DNA from: Polyangiaceae bacterium
GTDB taxonomy: Bacteria; Myxococcota_A; Polyangia; Polyangiales; Polyangiaceae
DNA length: 46,336 nucleotides
Assembly: GCA_013361525.1 (NCBI GenBank)
Contig: JABFXY010000089.1
Span: 1-46,336 of the forward strand
Direction of reading: 5' to 3'
Below are positions 15,429-23,302 of this stretch, in pieces. Positions within the stretch are counted from its first letter, which is position 1; the number at the start of each line of letters is the position of its first letter. Made by a program: the position numbers and the translations under genes. Below the pieces are notes generated by a model, which had not been told where the DNA came from, did no database searches, and saw only the letters and a program-made list of their open reading frames with translations.

Positions 15429-17936
15429 TCAGTCCTCCGAACCCAATGTGAAATAGAACGTCGCCCCCTCGCCGGGCTTCGCGCTGCCCCAGATCCTTCC
15501 CCCATGGCGGGCGACGATCCGATGGACCGTCGCGAGGCCGACGCCGGTCCCCTTGAAGTCGCTCTCGTCGTGCAGTCGCTGGAACGGTGAGAAGAGCTTG
15601 CTGCCGTCTTTCATGTCGAAGCCGGCCCCGTTGTCGCCGACGAAAAATCCCGCGTCTTCACCGACGCTTTTGCCGATGCGGATGTGCGGCTCGGGGTGTT
15701 TGCTCGTGAACTTCCAGGCGTTACCGATGAGATTCTCGAGAACGATCTTCACCAGCGCCGGGTCCGCCTGCGTTCGGAGACCGTCTTCGATATCGATGGT
15801 GACGGTGCGGCTCGGCTCGTTGCTTCGAAGCAACGCGACGACCTCTCCACAGAGCGACGTCAGATCGACGTCCTGTCGCTGCGGATGGGTGCGCGTAATG
15901 CGGGACAGGCGAAGAAGATCCTCGATGAGCTGGGTCATTCGGGTCGTCGCGACGCCGATCTTGTCGATATAGTCTCTACCTTCGTCGTCCAGCACCTTGC
16001 CGTAATCGAGTAGCAGGAGGCGGCTGAAGCAGCTGATCACGTGGAGCGGCGATCGAAGATCGTGGGAGACGGAGTAGCTGAAGCTGTCTAGCTCGCGATT
16101 GGCCTCTTTCAGATCGGCGACCGCTTGGTGCAACTCGCGATTGGTATGCTCGAGGTGCTCGGTGAGGCGCCTATTCTTCTCGGACAACACGCGCGCTTGT
16201 ACGAGGTTGTCCACGCGGGCGCGCAGCTCTTCTCCGGAGCACGGCTTCGATAGGATGTCGTTTGCGCCAGCACGCAAGAGACCGGCGCGTACTTCGTCGT
16301 CTGCCTTCGCCGTGAGGAGCAGGACGGGAACTTGGGATAAGTTGGCGTGCTCACGCACGTGCCCGAGCAGCTCCGTGCCGCTCATGCCGGGCATCATGAC
16401 GTCACTCACGATCAGCGTCGGCTCCATGCGGAGCGCCTTTTCCAACGCTTCGCGCCCGTTCGAGGCCTGCTCGACGCGGTACGACGACCCGAGCTCGTCG
16501 CGAATGAGCCGCCGCATCTCGGCATTGTCTTCGGCGACCAACACCAACGGCGCCGATGGATCCCCCAATGAGCCCTCCACCGGCGCGGGCCGAGCCAGCT
16601 CCTCCACGACTGCGTGAATGTCGGCCGACGGCGGGACGAGGCGGCGAGCGACGACCGTGACCTCGTCTCGTGGCCGGCTCGGCAGCTTGACGGTGAACGA
16701 CGCTCCACCCTCGGTGGCACGGTCGACGGAGACATCACCGCCGTGAAGCTGCACGAAATCGCGAACGATGGCCAGGCCGAGGCCGGTTCCTCCGAAGGAG
16801 CGAGTGCTCGGATCGGCGAGTTGTCGAAAGCGCTCGAAGACTGCATCGCGGTGTTCGGGCGCGATGCCGGGGCCACTATCCGCGACCTCGAGAACGAGGT
16901 TCTTCGCCTCGTCGTCGACACGCAGACTGCAACGGATCACCCCCCCGTCCGGCGTGAATTTGAAGGCGTTCGACAGGAGGTTCGTGACGATGCGTTGAAA
17001 CTTCTCCGAATCGACCTCGGCACGGACAGTGTCCGGCACGTCGACGACGAAACGCATCTTTCTGTCGAAGCCGATCGATTCGAAGTAGCCCGCGATCAAT
17101 CGCACCGCGTCGGACACGTTCACGTCGGCGTACTCCGGCCGCATCTTGCCGGCCTCGAGCTTCGACGTGTCGAGGAGGTCGTTCACGTGCCGAAGCAGCA
17201 TGCGGCCGTTCTGCACGATGGTTCCGACGTCGTGCCTCTCTCGATCGTCGAGCCGCGGTGATCGCGCCAAACGCTCGCCATAGCCGAGAATGAGCGCGAG
17301 CGGCGTGCGCAGCTCGTGGCTGATATTCGCGAAGAACTGACTCTTCAGTTGGTCGAGCTCCGAGAGCCGCGCGTAGAGCCGCCCGAGCTCCGCATTGCTC
17401 TCTTTCAACTGACGGCTCGCGTCCGCGACCTGCTGGCTGCCGACGTAAACCTCCGCCTCCATCCTCGCTGCTTCCATATGGAGCGCGACGTTCGCCTCGT
17501 GCTCTTCCGAGCTCTTCTGTTTGACGCGGACGAATTCGGTGACGTCCTCGACGCGATGGATGATGCACGAGACCTCGCCGGATGGATCGAGCACCGGCGA
17601 GTTCACGGGGCTCCAATAGCGCGCCTCGAAGCCGCCACCTTCCTCCGAGGGCCGCCGAACATCGTACTTCTGGATGGGCATGGTGTCCGGCTTGCGACTG
17701 CGGATCACCCGCTCGAGCGACGCTCGCAGATTGCGGACACCCTCCGTCGCCGGATCGTCGGGGTTGTCGGGGAACACATCGAACAGGCTTCGTCCGACAA
17801 TCTCCTCACGCTGTGTGAGCGTCGCCCGAGCGTAGGCATCGCTCACCGCGATGATCGTTAGGTCGGGCGTGAGGACGAGGTAGAGGCCGGGGGATGCCTC
17901 GAAGATGGCGCGAAAGTCGGGTGCCGGGAGCGTCAT
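15429..17936 (-). CDS. Hybrid sensor histidine kinase (PAS, HisKA-HATPase, REC, HisKA-HATPase)
   Basis: An 835-aa cytoplasmic kinase. An N-terminal PAS domain (residues ~1-135) leads through a coiled coil to a first kinase core (FFANISHELRTPLAL, His near 207; FGGTGLGLAI). A receiver domain follows (VLVAEDN, phospho-Asp near 512 in VSDVMMPG, then LSKPCSG). A second kinase core ends the protein (SFSYSVSHDLRSPLHV, His near 623; FKGTGVGLATVHRI). No transmembrane helix is seen, so it senses something inside the cell. It converges on gvpJ with 5 bp between stops, so it may act on gas-vesicle control, though nothing in the sequence proves this. Its ATG overlaps a small upstream ORF (ATGA). Confidence 0.93.
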   Translation of the reverse strand: MTLPAPDFRAIFEASPGLYLVLTPDLTIIAVSDAYARATLTQREEIVGRSLFDVFPDNPDDPATEGVRNLRASLERVIRSRKPDTMPIQKYDVRRPSEEGGGFEARYWSPVNSPVLDPSGEVSCIIHRVEDVTEFVRVKQKSSEEHEANVALHMEAARMEAEVYVGSQQVADASRQLKESNAELGRLYARLSELDQLKSQFFANISHELRTPLALILGYGERLARSPRLDDRERHDVGTIVQNGRMLLRHVNDLLDTSKLEAGKMRPEYADVNVSDAVRLIAGYFESIGFDRKMRFVVDVPDTVRAEVDSEKFQRIVTNLLSNAFKFTPDGGVIRCSLRVDDEAKNLVLEVADSGPGIAPEHRDAVFERFRQLADPSTRSFGGTGLGLAIVRDFVQLHGGDVSVDRATEGGASFTVKLPSRPRDEVTVVARRLVPPSADIHAVVEELARPAPVEGSLGDPSAPLVLVAEDNAEMRRLIRDELGSSYRVEQASNGREALEKALRMEPTLIVSDVMMPGMSGTELLGHVREHANLSQVPVLLLTAKADDEVRAGLLRAGANDILSKPCSGEELRARVDNLVQARVLSEKNRRLTEHLEHTNRELHQAVADLKEANRELDSFSYSVSHDLRSPLHVISCFSRLLLLDYGKVLDDEGRDYIDKIGVATTRMTQLIEDLLRLSRITRTHPQRQDVDLTSLCGEVVALLRSNEPSRTVTIDIEDGLRTQADPALVKIVLENLIGNAWKFTSKHPEPHIRIGKSVGEDAGFFVGDNGAGFDMKDGSKLFSPFQRLHDESDFKGTGVGLATVHRIVARHGGRIWGSAKPGEGATFYFTLGSED

Positions 17937-18127
17937 ACGAGCTCGAAGGGGCGCAACCGCATCAACGCGTGGTCGGACTCGAGAAATGCGAAATGGTCGG
18001 TCGGCCCCATCAGGCGCCGAATCGTATCGAGGTGCGTCGCGTCCGCAATCCAGCCGATCGGCTTTGGTACTCGGTGGATTCGAACGGTGTCGACCGACGG
18101 ATCGAGGCGTGCTCGCCTCGATCGCAC
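17933..18127 (-). CDS. Hypothetical small ORF coupled to the hybrid kinase (64 aa)
   Basis: A GTG-started ORF whose TGA overlaps the kinase ATG (ATGA). The second half (KPIGWIADATHLDTIRRLMG, then HFAFLESDHALMRLRPFELV) looks like plausible protein. The first residues are encoded by the arm of a large hairpin (18077-18138) and may not be coding. Family not recognised. It could be a leader peptide for the kinase or the tail of a decayed gene. Confidence 0.35.
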   Translation of the reverse strand: MRSRRARLDPSVDTVRIHRVPKPIGWIADATHLDTIRRLMGPTDHFAFLESDHALMRLRPFELV

Positions 18128-18138
18128 CCGTTCGAATC
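18077..18138. repeat. Two-part hairpin (11-bp outer and 10-bp inner stems)
   Basis: Outer arms GATTCGAACGG (18077-18087) and CCGTTCGAATC (18128-18138) are perfectly complementary. Inner arms GATCGAGGCG (18100-18109) and CGCCTCGATC (18114-18123) are also perfect, with loop TGCT. Spacers between stems are 12 and 4 nt. It covers the start of the 64-aa ORF upstream of the hybrid kinase. Confidence 0.7.
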
Positions 18139-18187
18139 GTGTACTACGGCTCGCCGTCGAGCGTCCTGCGCATGCCGCCGACCGACG

Positions 18188-18646
18188 TCAGCGACAAGCT
18201 GCCAGCAGCCGCCCGAGCTTCTTCGCGCGCGCGCGAGCTCGGAAGATGCAGAAGACCGTCTCGTCGCGCATCTGCGTACCGCTGCACGACACCAGGGACT
18301 CGAGCTCTCGCACGGCGTCTTCGACAGCCAGGTACTCATCCAGCGCCGCGTCGACGTCGTACTCTTCGAGCAGCGCGCGGCATCGTAACCCGGCAGTGGT
18401 GGCGCGAATCAGATGTGTCGCGGCGAGCACCTCGACGCGATGTGTACCGACCTCCGCGAGACGCTCTGCTTGGCTCCCATCCGAGCCGTCGACGGCAGAC
18501 ATGGCCGTGGCCCGAGCATGCACCGTGCCGTCCGATTGAAATGCGGCGCGAGGTGGTTGTGCCGATGTGGTGTGACGACCCGTTTGCTCGAAAGTCGTGA
18601 CAGCCGTGTTGGCCAGACCGCCACGAGGGGCGTGCGCCTGAGACAT
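18188..18646 (-). CDS. Small helical protein, paralogue family member 1 (152 aa)
   Basis: A poorly conserved, probably disordered N-terminal ~65 residues is followed by a helical domain: ATHLIRATTAGLRCRALLEE, then YDVDAALDEYLAVEDAVREL and RARAKKLGRLLAA. This domain resembles two other small proteins in the window (28734-29051 and 29313-29615), sharing a T-x-A-x-x-R-C/A-x-x-L core followed by an amphipathic helix with regularly spaced Ala/Leu. No signal peptide or known family. Divergent from the MbnP gene (74 bp apart) and upstream of the hybrid kinase. Confidence 0.6.
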   Translation of the reverse strand: MSQAHAPRGGLANTAVTTFEQTGRHTTSAQPPRAAFQSDGTVHARATAMSAVDGSDGSQAERLAEVGTHRVEVLAATHLIRATTAGLRCRALLEEYDVDAALDEYLAVEDAVRELESLVSCSGTQMRDETVFCIFRARARAKKLGRLLAACR

Positions 18647-18720
18647 CCGTCACCAATCCGAGCAGGGTGCGACGTCGTGTCGCAGGGCGGCCCTGTTTCG
18701 AGCTGTTACGGTTCGGCCGC

Positions 18721-19701
18721 ATGCGAACCTTGACTTGGTGTTCCGGGCTGGCCCTGGTTGCAGCAATCGGTTGTGGGGACGACTCGAGCACCGGCGCCTC
18801 CGGCGGCGGTGGAAGCGGCGGCGACGCGTCCGGGGGTGCTCCGTCCGGCGGCGCACCCGCCGGCGGTGGAGGGTCCGACGACGGCGGCGGCGGGCAAGTG
18901 ACGGGTGGTGGCGGCGGGGGCGGAGGCGCCGAGCCGCTCGACGTCGAGATCCCGTTCGAGGTGCGGGTCGGCGCGCTTCCCGCCGAATGCGGCCAAAACT
19001 ACGAGACCCTGGGGGCCGAGCCTGCGGACGTCGAGCTTTCGGACCTGCGATTCTATATCCACGACGTGCGCCTGGTCGACGCCGAGGGCACCGAGGTCCC
19101 CGTCGTGCTCGCGCAAGACGGCACTTGGCAGCACGAGAATGTCGCGCTCCTGGATTTCGAGGACGCCGTCGGCGCGTGCGAGGGCGGCACGGCCGAGCTC
19201 AACCAGCGAATCCGCGGCACCGTGCCGGCAGGTGACTACCAAGGAATCGCGTTTCGGGTCGGCGTCCCGTTCGAGCTGAACCATGAGGATGTCGCGACGT
19301 CCCCCTCCCCGCTCAACGTGACGACCCTGTTCTGGACTTGGGGCTTCGGTCACGTGTTCTTCTCGGTGATCACGTCGGCAACACCGATAAAGGGTGGCGA
19401 CGCCAATCAGCACTTCGTCCACCTCGGCAGCACCGGATGCACGGGTGATCCCGAGCTCGGCGAGGTCGTGAGCTGTACGAGCCCCAACCGCCCGGCCTTC
19501 TCGTTCGACGGCTTCGATCCGACGACCTCGAGCGTGGTGTTGAATCTCGAGCCTCTCCTCGTCGACTCCCACCTCTCGACGGAGGTCGGGTGCCACTCGT
19601 TCCCCGACACGCCCGCGTGCGTGACGCCGTTCGCTGCGTTCGGGATCGACTACGCGACCGGAGAGCTCACGCCGGATCAGACAATCTTCAGCGTCGAATG
19701 A
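18721..19701 (+). CDS. MbnP-like copper-binding lipoprotein (metallo-mystery pair, four-Cys protein)
   Basis: A 326-aa lipoprotein: signal LTWCSGLALVAAIGC, then a ~60-residue Gly/Ser-rich linker. The domain starts at DVEIPFEVRVGALPAECGQN and contains LSDLRFYIHDVRLVD, LDFEDAVGACEGG, LFWTWGFGHVFFS and VGCHSFPDTPACV. These are hallmarks of the MbnP family, whose members bind copper after a Trp is oxidised to kynurenine by a partner diheme enzyme. The WTW motif is a candidate for the modified region. The stop overlaps the start of the mbnH-like gene (ATGA), so the pair is one transcription unit. Confidence 0.9.
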   Translation: MRTLTWCSGLALVAAIGCGDDSSTGASGGGGSGGDASGGAPSGGAPAGGGGSDDGGGGQVTGGGGGGGGAEPLDVEIPFEVRVGALPAECGQNYETLGAEPADVELSDLRFYIHDVRLVDAEGTEVPVVLAQDGTWQHENVALLDFEDAVGACEGGTAELNQRIRGTVPAGDYQGIAFRVGVPFELNHEDVATSPSPLNVTTLFWTWGFGHVFFSVITSATPIKGGDANQHFVHLGSTGCTGDPELGEVVSCTSPNRPAFSFDGFDPTTSSVVLNLEPLLVDSHLSTEVGCHSFPDTPACVTPFAAFGIDYATGELTPDQTIFSVE

Positions 19702-20924
19702 AGACCTCCGTCATCACCTATGTGATGGCCGCAGCCTTTGGGCTCGGCGCATGTGAAGACCCATATCTGCCGTCTCCTTCCGGCGGCGGAGGCCAAGGCG
19801 GCATCCCCGCTTCGGGTGGCGGCTCGAGCGGCGCAAGCAGCGCCGACGGCGGGTCGAGCTCGCAAGGTTGGGAGTGGTCGCTGCCCGAAGGCTTCCCCAT
19901 TCCCAAGGTGCCCGACGACAATCCGATGAGCCACGATAAGGTCGAGCTCGGCCGAAGGCTCTTTTACGATGTCCGCCTCTCGGAAAATCAGACCCAATCG
20001 TGTGCGAGCTGCCACGACCAAGCGCTCGCGTTTACGGACGGCTTGGCGCACGCAGTCGGCTCGACCGGTGAGGTCCATCCGCGCAGCTCGATGTCGATCG
20101 CCAACGTCGCATATTCCGCGACGTTGACGTGGGCAAACCCCGTTCTGTTGCACCTCGAGCCGCAAGCGGCAGTCCCGATCTTCGGGACGATGCCCGTCGA
20201 GCTGGGGATGAATGGCGTGGAGGAGGAGCTGGTCACGCGCCTCGCCGCTGATCCTTTGTACGAAGCGCTCTTCGCCGCCGCGTTCCCCGACGACGACGAG
20301 CCGATCGCCGTCGGCAACGTGACGAAGGCCCTGGCCTCGTTTCAGCGAACCGTCATATCCGGCGGCTCACCCTTCGATCGCTATGCGTATGGAGGGGACG
20401 CGACGGCCATCTCCGAAGCGGCGAAGCGCGGCCTCGATCTCTTCAATTCGGAGAAGCTCGAGTGCTTCCATTGCCATCAAGGTTTCAACTTCCAAGACTC
20501 GGTCACCTTTGAAGGGCAGGCGTTCGCGTCGATCAAGTTTCACAATACCGGCCTTTACAACATCGAAGGTACGGGTGCGTACCCCGAGGGCGGCGAGGGC
20601 CTCTACGCGATGACCGGCGACCCCGAGGACATGGGGAAGTTCCGAGTCCCGACCCTGCGGAACATCGCCGTGACCGCGCCATACATGCACGACGGAAGCG
20701 TCGCCACGCTCGACGATGTCCTCGATCACTATGCCGCCGCGGGGCGAACCATCGATGATGGCCCCTACGCGGGCGTCGGCTCGGACAACCCGTACAAGAG
20801 CAACTTCATCCTCGGATTCGAGCTGACGGCGGAGGAACGCGCGGACCTTCACGCATTCTTCGAGAGCCTCACGGACGAAGCCTTCCTGACGAATCCGGCG
20901 CTATCGAACCCGTGGCGACAATAG
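19698..20924 (+). CDS. MbnH-like diheme enzyme (metallo-mystery pair)
   Basis: A 408-aa lipoprotein (MAAAFGLGAC lipobox, Gly/Ser linker) of the MauG/cytochrome c peroxidase superfamily. Heme sites are CASCH (C102-H106) and CFHCH (C256-H260). Family stretches include VELGRRLFYDVRLSENQTQS, ALASFQRTVISGGSPFDRY, FRVPTLRNIAVTAPYMHDGS and ATLDDVLDHYAAAG. MbnH generates a bis-Fe(IV)-like state and oxidises a Trp on MbnP to kynurenine, creating a copper site. Together with the preceding gene it forms a periplasmic copper-handling module. Confidence 0.92.
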   Translation: MKTSVITYVMAAAFGLGACEDPYLPSPSGGGGQGGIPASGGGSSGASSADGGSSSQGWEWSLPEGFPIPKVPDDNPMSHDKVELGRRLFYDVRLSENQTQSCASCHDQALAFTDGLAHAVGSTGEVHPRSSMSIANVAYSATLTWANPVLLHLEPQAAVPIFGTMPVELGMNGVEEELVTRLAADPLYEALFAAAFPDDDEPIAVGNVTKALASFQRTVISGGSPFDRYAYGGDATAISEAAKRGLDLFNSEKLECFHCHQGFNFQDSVTFEGQAFASIKFHNTGLYNIEGTGAYPEGGEGLYAMTGDPEDMGKFRVPTLRNIAVTAPYMHDGSVATLDDVLDHYAAAGRTIDDGPYAGVGSDNPYKSNFILGFELTAEERADLHAFFESLTDEAFLTNPALSNPWRQ

Positions 20925-21097
20925 CGGTCGGCTGCAAGTCGGCTGCGACATCTTGACGCCGCCCGTGTGACTCATCGGCATGTATTGATTGTAGCCTCGC
21001 GCCGCAGCTCGTCGTCGGGCTGAGGCACGGAGCGACATCGTCGAAGTTCGATCGCCGCAATTCCTTCCTGGCACGCTTGTGGCGACGCCGCGCGCAT

Positions 21098-22078
21098 ATG
21101 CCGACGCGTGCGTACGATTACGGCCACTTCACGTTCTTCCTGGTCGGATGCACGGCCATCGGCGGCGCCGACGAGTTTCAAGACCAAACCGACGACGACG
21201 AGTGTTCGAGCCAGCGCTGCGACGACGGCTTATGTCCGAAGAACGCTTGCTCGACCGACGATCCTCCCGGCTCGACCGGCTCGTCGGGGCCAGGAGGTCA
21301 GGGACCCATCGAGACCCCGGCGGACCTGCCACCAGGGTGGATCGGCCCGGTGATGCACAATACTTCGCCGGAGGTTTCGGAGTGCGCCGAGCCCTACTCG
21401 GACCTCGTTGCGGTCGGCTACACGAGCGTATCGGCGCCTCCTGCGAGCTGCTCCGCGTGCAGCTGCGAATCCAGCGGATGCTCCGCGACGCTGTCCTTCT
21501 GGCAGGGTGAGGACGATTGCGAAGAGGGGTGCGCCGCCTCGAGAGCGCTTCCCCAGGACGATTGCGTGGATCTCCGCCATGTTGCCAGCTGCTCCGACAA
21601 CGGCGCGAAATACAGCGCGACCGGTGCGACGGTGACGACGCCGACTTGCGCGGCATCGAATCAACAACCGACCACGGTCGATGTCACCTGGGCCACGGTT
21701 TCGACGCTTTGCCTGGCAGCCGACGCCGGCGCGAGCACCGGCTCGTGTATCGCCCGCGCAGGAGACGTCGATTGCCCGGCGCCGTTTCTCGCGCGCGCGG
21801 TGGTTTACACGAACATCGTCGACACCCGCGGGTGCACCGAATGCAGCTGCGCACCGGGCTCGTGCGGCGGAATCATCGATCTCTATGAAGGCAATGGATG
21901 CGGCGATGGGCACAAGAAGGGCTCGGTCGCCGCACCGTTCGCGGACGGCTGTGAAAGCTTCGGCGACAAACCGCGCGCGCGCTACACGCCCGATCCCGGG
22001 GCGGGTTGTACCGCCACGCCGTCGAGTCCGACGGGAGAGGTAACGCTGAGCGACCCCTACACCGTTTGCTGCGGTTAG
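21098..22078 (+). CDS. Cys-rich exported lipoprotein of unknown function
   Basis: About 326 aa with some 30 cysteines. The N terminus has only a short hydrophobic run (HFTFFLVGC), a probable lipobox; a TTG at 21077 would lengthen the basic n-region and is an alternative start. The mature part has CSSQRCDDGLCPKNAC, a Gly/Ser linker and two similar Cys-rich halves (ASCSACSCESSGCSATLSFW and TRGCTECSCAPGSCGGIIDL), suggesting an internal duplication rich in disulfides. Proteins of this style are common in myxobacterial surface proteomes. Function unknown. Confidence 0.7.
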   Translation: MPTRAYDYGHFTFFLVGCTAIGGADEFQDQTDDDECSSQRCDDGLCPKNACSTDDPPGSTGSSGPGGQGPIETPADLPPGWIGPVMHNTSPEVSECAEPYSDLVAVGYTSVSAPPASCSACSCESSGCSATLSFWQGEDDCEEGCAASRALPQDDCVDLRHVASCSDNGAKYSATGATVTTPTCAASNQQPTTVDVTWATVSTLCLAADAGASTGSCIARAGDVDCPAPFLARAVVYTNIVDTRGCTECSCAPGSCGGIIDLYEGNGCGDGHKKGSVAAPFADGCESFGDKPRARYTPDPGAGCTATPSSPTGEVTLSDPYTVCCG

Positions 22079-22122
22079 GAGAGCCTCGCCGCCCGCAGTG
22101 TTCCCACCTCTTCTTCCTGGAG

Positions 22123-22635
22123 CTACTTGCGCTTCTTCGCGCCTTTGCCCTCGCGCGCTTCTGACTTCTTGTCGGCTTTTTTCGCGAGCTTCAGGACCTT
22201 CTTTGCGGCCTTCTTCTCGTTTTTCTCATCGGTCGTCTCGGCCTTGTCGCGCTTCTTGTCCTTTTTGCCCTTCTTGCTCTTTTTGCCGATCAATGGCTCG
22301 GGGCTCGGATGTCGAGGCTCATAGACGCCGAGCTTTCCGCCCCCAGGCAACGTCAGCTCGCTGAGCAGGCCCCATCCGCGATCGTGGGTCGGGGCGCAGG
22401 CGACACCGGCAGCCCTCATTTCTGCGACGAATGCCGCAATGTCGTCGACCAGCAAGTAGAGCTGGTGCACGTCGTTCTTGTCGGACGGGTGCACCGCGAC
22501 CTCGGACGGAGGAAGCCCAAAGATGAGCCACCCATCTCCGGCGTCGACCGCCGGTAGCTTGAGGATGGTCTTCAGGAACGCACGGTCTGCGTCGGCGTTC
22601 GCGCTGTAGATGATCGAATGGGCGCCCGTCAGCAT
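22123..22635 (-). CDS. VOC/glyoxalase family protein with Lys-rich tail
   Basis: A 170-aa protein. Residues 1-115 form a single vicinal-oxygen-chelate domain (HSIIYSANADADRAFLKTIL, HQLYLLVDDIAAFVAEMRAA, WGLLSELTLPGGGKLGVYEP). The last ~50 residues are almost entirely Lys/Glu/Ala/Asp (GKKSKKGKKDKKRDKAE and onward), a disordered basic tail. VOC domains include glyoxalases, dioxygenases and resistance proteins; the single conserved chelating pattern does not identify a substrate. ATG 22635 has TGGAGAA upstream. Divergent from ohr. Confidence 0.85.
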   Translation of the reverse strand: MLTGAHSIIYSANADADRAFLKTILKLPAVDAGDGWLIFGLPPSEVAVHPSDKNDVHQLYLLVDDIAAFVAEMRAAGVACAPTHDRGWGLLSELTLPGGGKLGVYEPRHPSPEPLIGKKSKKGKKDKKRDKAETTDEKNEKKAAKKVLKLAKKADKKSEAREGKGAKKRK

Positions 22636-22822
22636 GTCTGTTCTCCAGGAATGAGCGCAATCCTGCCATACGTCGGCGACGGAGCCCCAACACTCGGCGA
22701 TCCGAGCGACGACGCCCGAGTCGCCGTGTGACAGTTGTGTGTCGGCCGACCGAGATCCCGTCCCGAAGCGCGAGCATTCGGGGCATGACGCTTGCCGCCT
22801 CTCCTCGAGAAGAGAAGTCGCC

Positions 22823-23278
22823 ATGACAACCAAAGCGCAGATCAAGAAAGTGCTCTACACGGCAAAGACTCACACGACCGGTGGTCGAGAAGGAGGGACG
22901 TCTCGAACGGATGACGGCAGGATCGACTTGAAGTTCTCCGCGCCCGGCGAAGGCACGGGGACCAATCCCGAGCAGTTGTTCGCAGCGGGCTGGTCGACTT
23001 GTTATCTGTCCGCCATCAAGCTCATCGCGCAGAAAAGGAAGATCACGCTTCCCGATGAGCTCGCGATCGACACCGAGGTAGACCTGGGTTCGACGACCGA
23101 CGGCCATTTCGCGCTCGGGGCTCGCCTCACCGTCAACCTGCCGGGGGTCGCAGCCGATGTCGCTCAAGACCTCGTGAACAAGGCGCACGAAGTCTGCCCG
23201 TATTCGCGTGCCACCCGCGGCAATATCGACGTCACGACCACCGTCACCGGTGCGCTCCCGATGAAGAAGGCGGGTTGA
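22823..23278 (+). CDS. ohr: Organic hydroperoxide resistance protein Ohr
   Basis: A 151-aa OsmC/Ohr family thiol peroxidase. N-terminal KVLYTAKTHTTGGREGGTSR, the peroxidatic Cys C60 in GWSTCYLSA and the resolving Cys C125 in EVCPYSRATRGN are all present. It reduces organic and fatty-acid hydroperoxides with lipoyl-protein reductant. Usually controlled by OhrR; no ohrR gene is adjacent here, and the upstream neighbour is the divergent VOC protein. Confidence 0.95.
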   Translation: MTTKAQIKKVLYTAKTHTTGGREGGTSRTDDGRIDLKFSAPGEGTGTNPEQLFAAGWSTCYLSAIKLIAQKRKITLPDELAIDTEVDLGSTTDGHFALGARLTVNLPGVAADVAQDLVNKAHEVCPYSRATRGNIDVTTTVTGALPMKKAG

Positions 23279-23302
23279 GTGCGAGTCGGGAGCGCGCGGG
23301 CC

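Noticed and set aside
18077..18150. GTTCGAATC sequence resembling a tRNA T-arm
   Set aside because: The T-stem does not pair over five bases on either strand and no acceptor or anticodon arm can be formed; the motif is explained by the hairpin arms.
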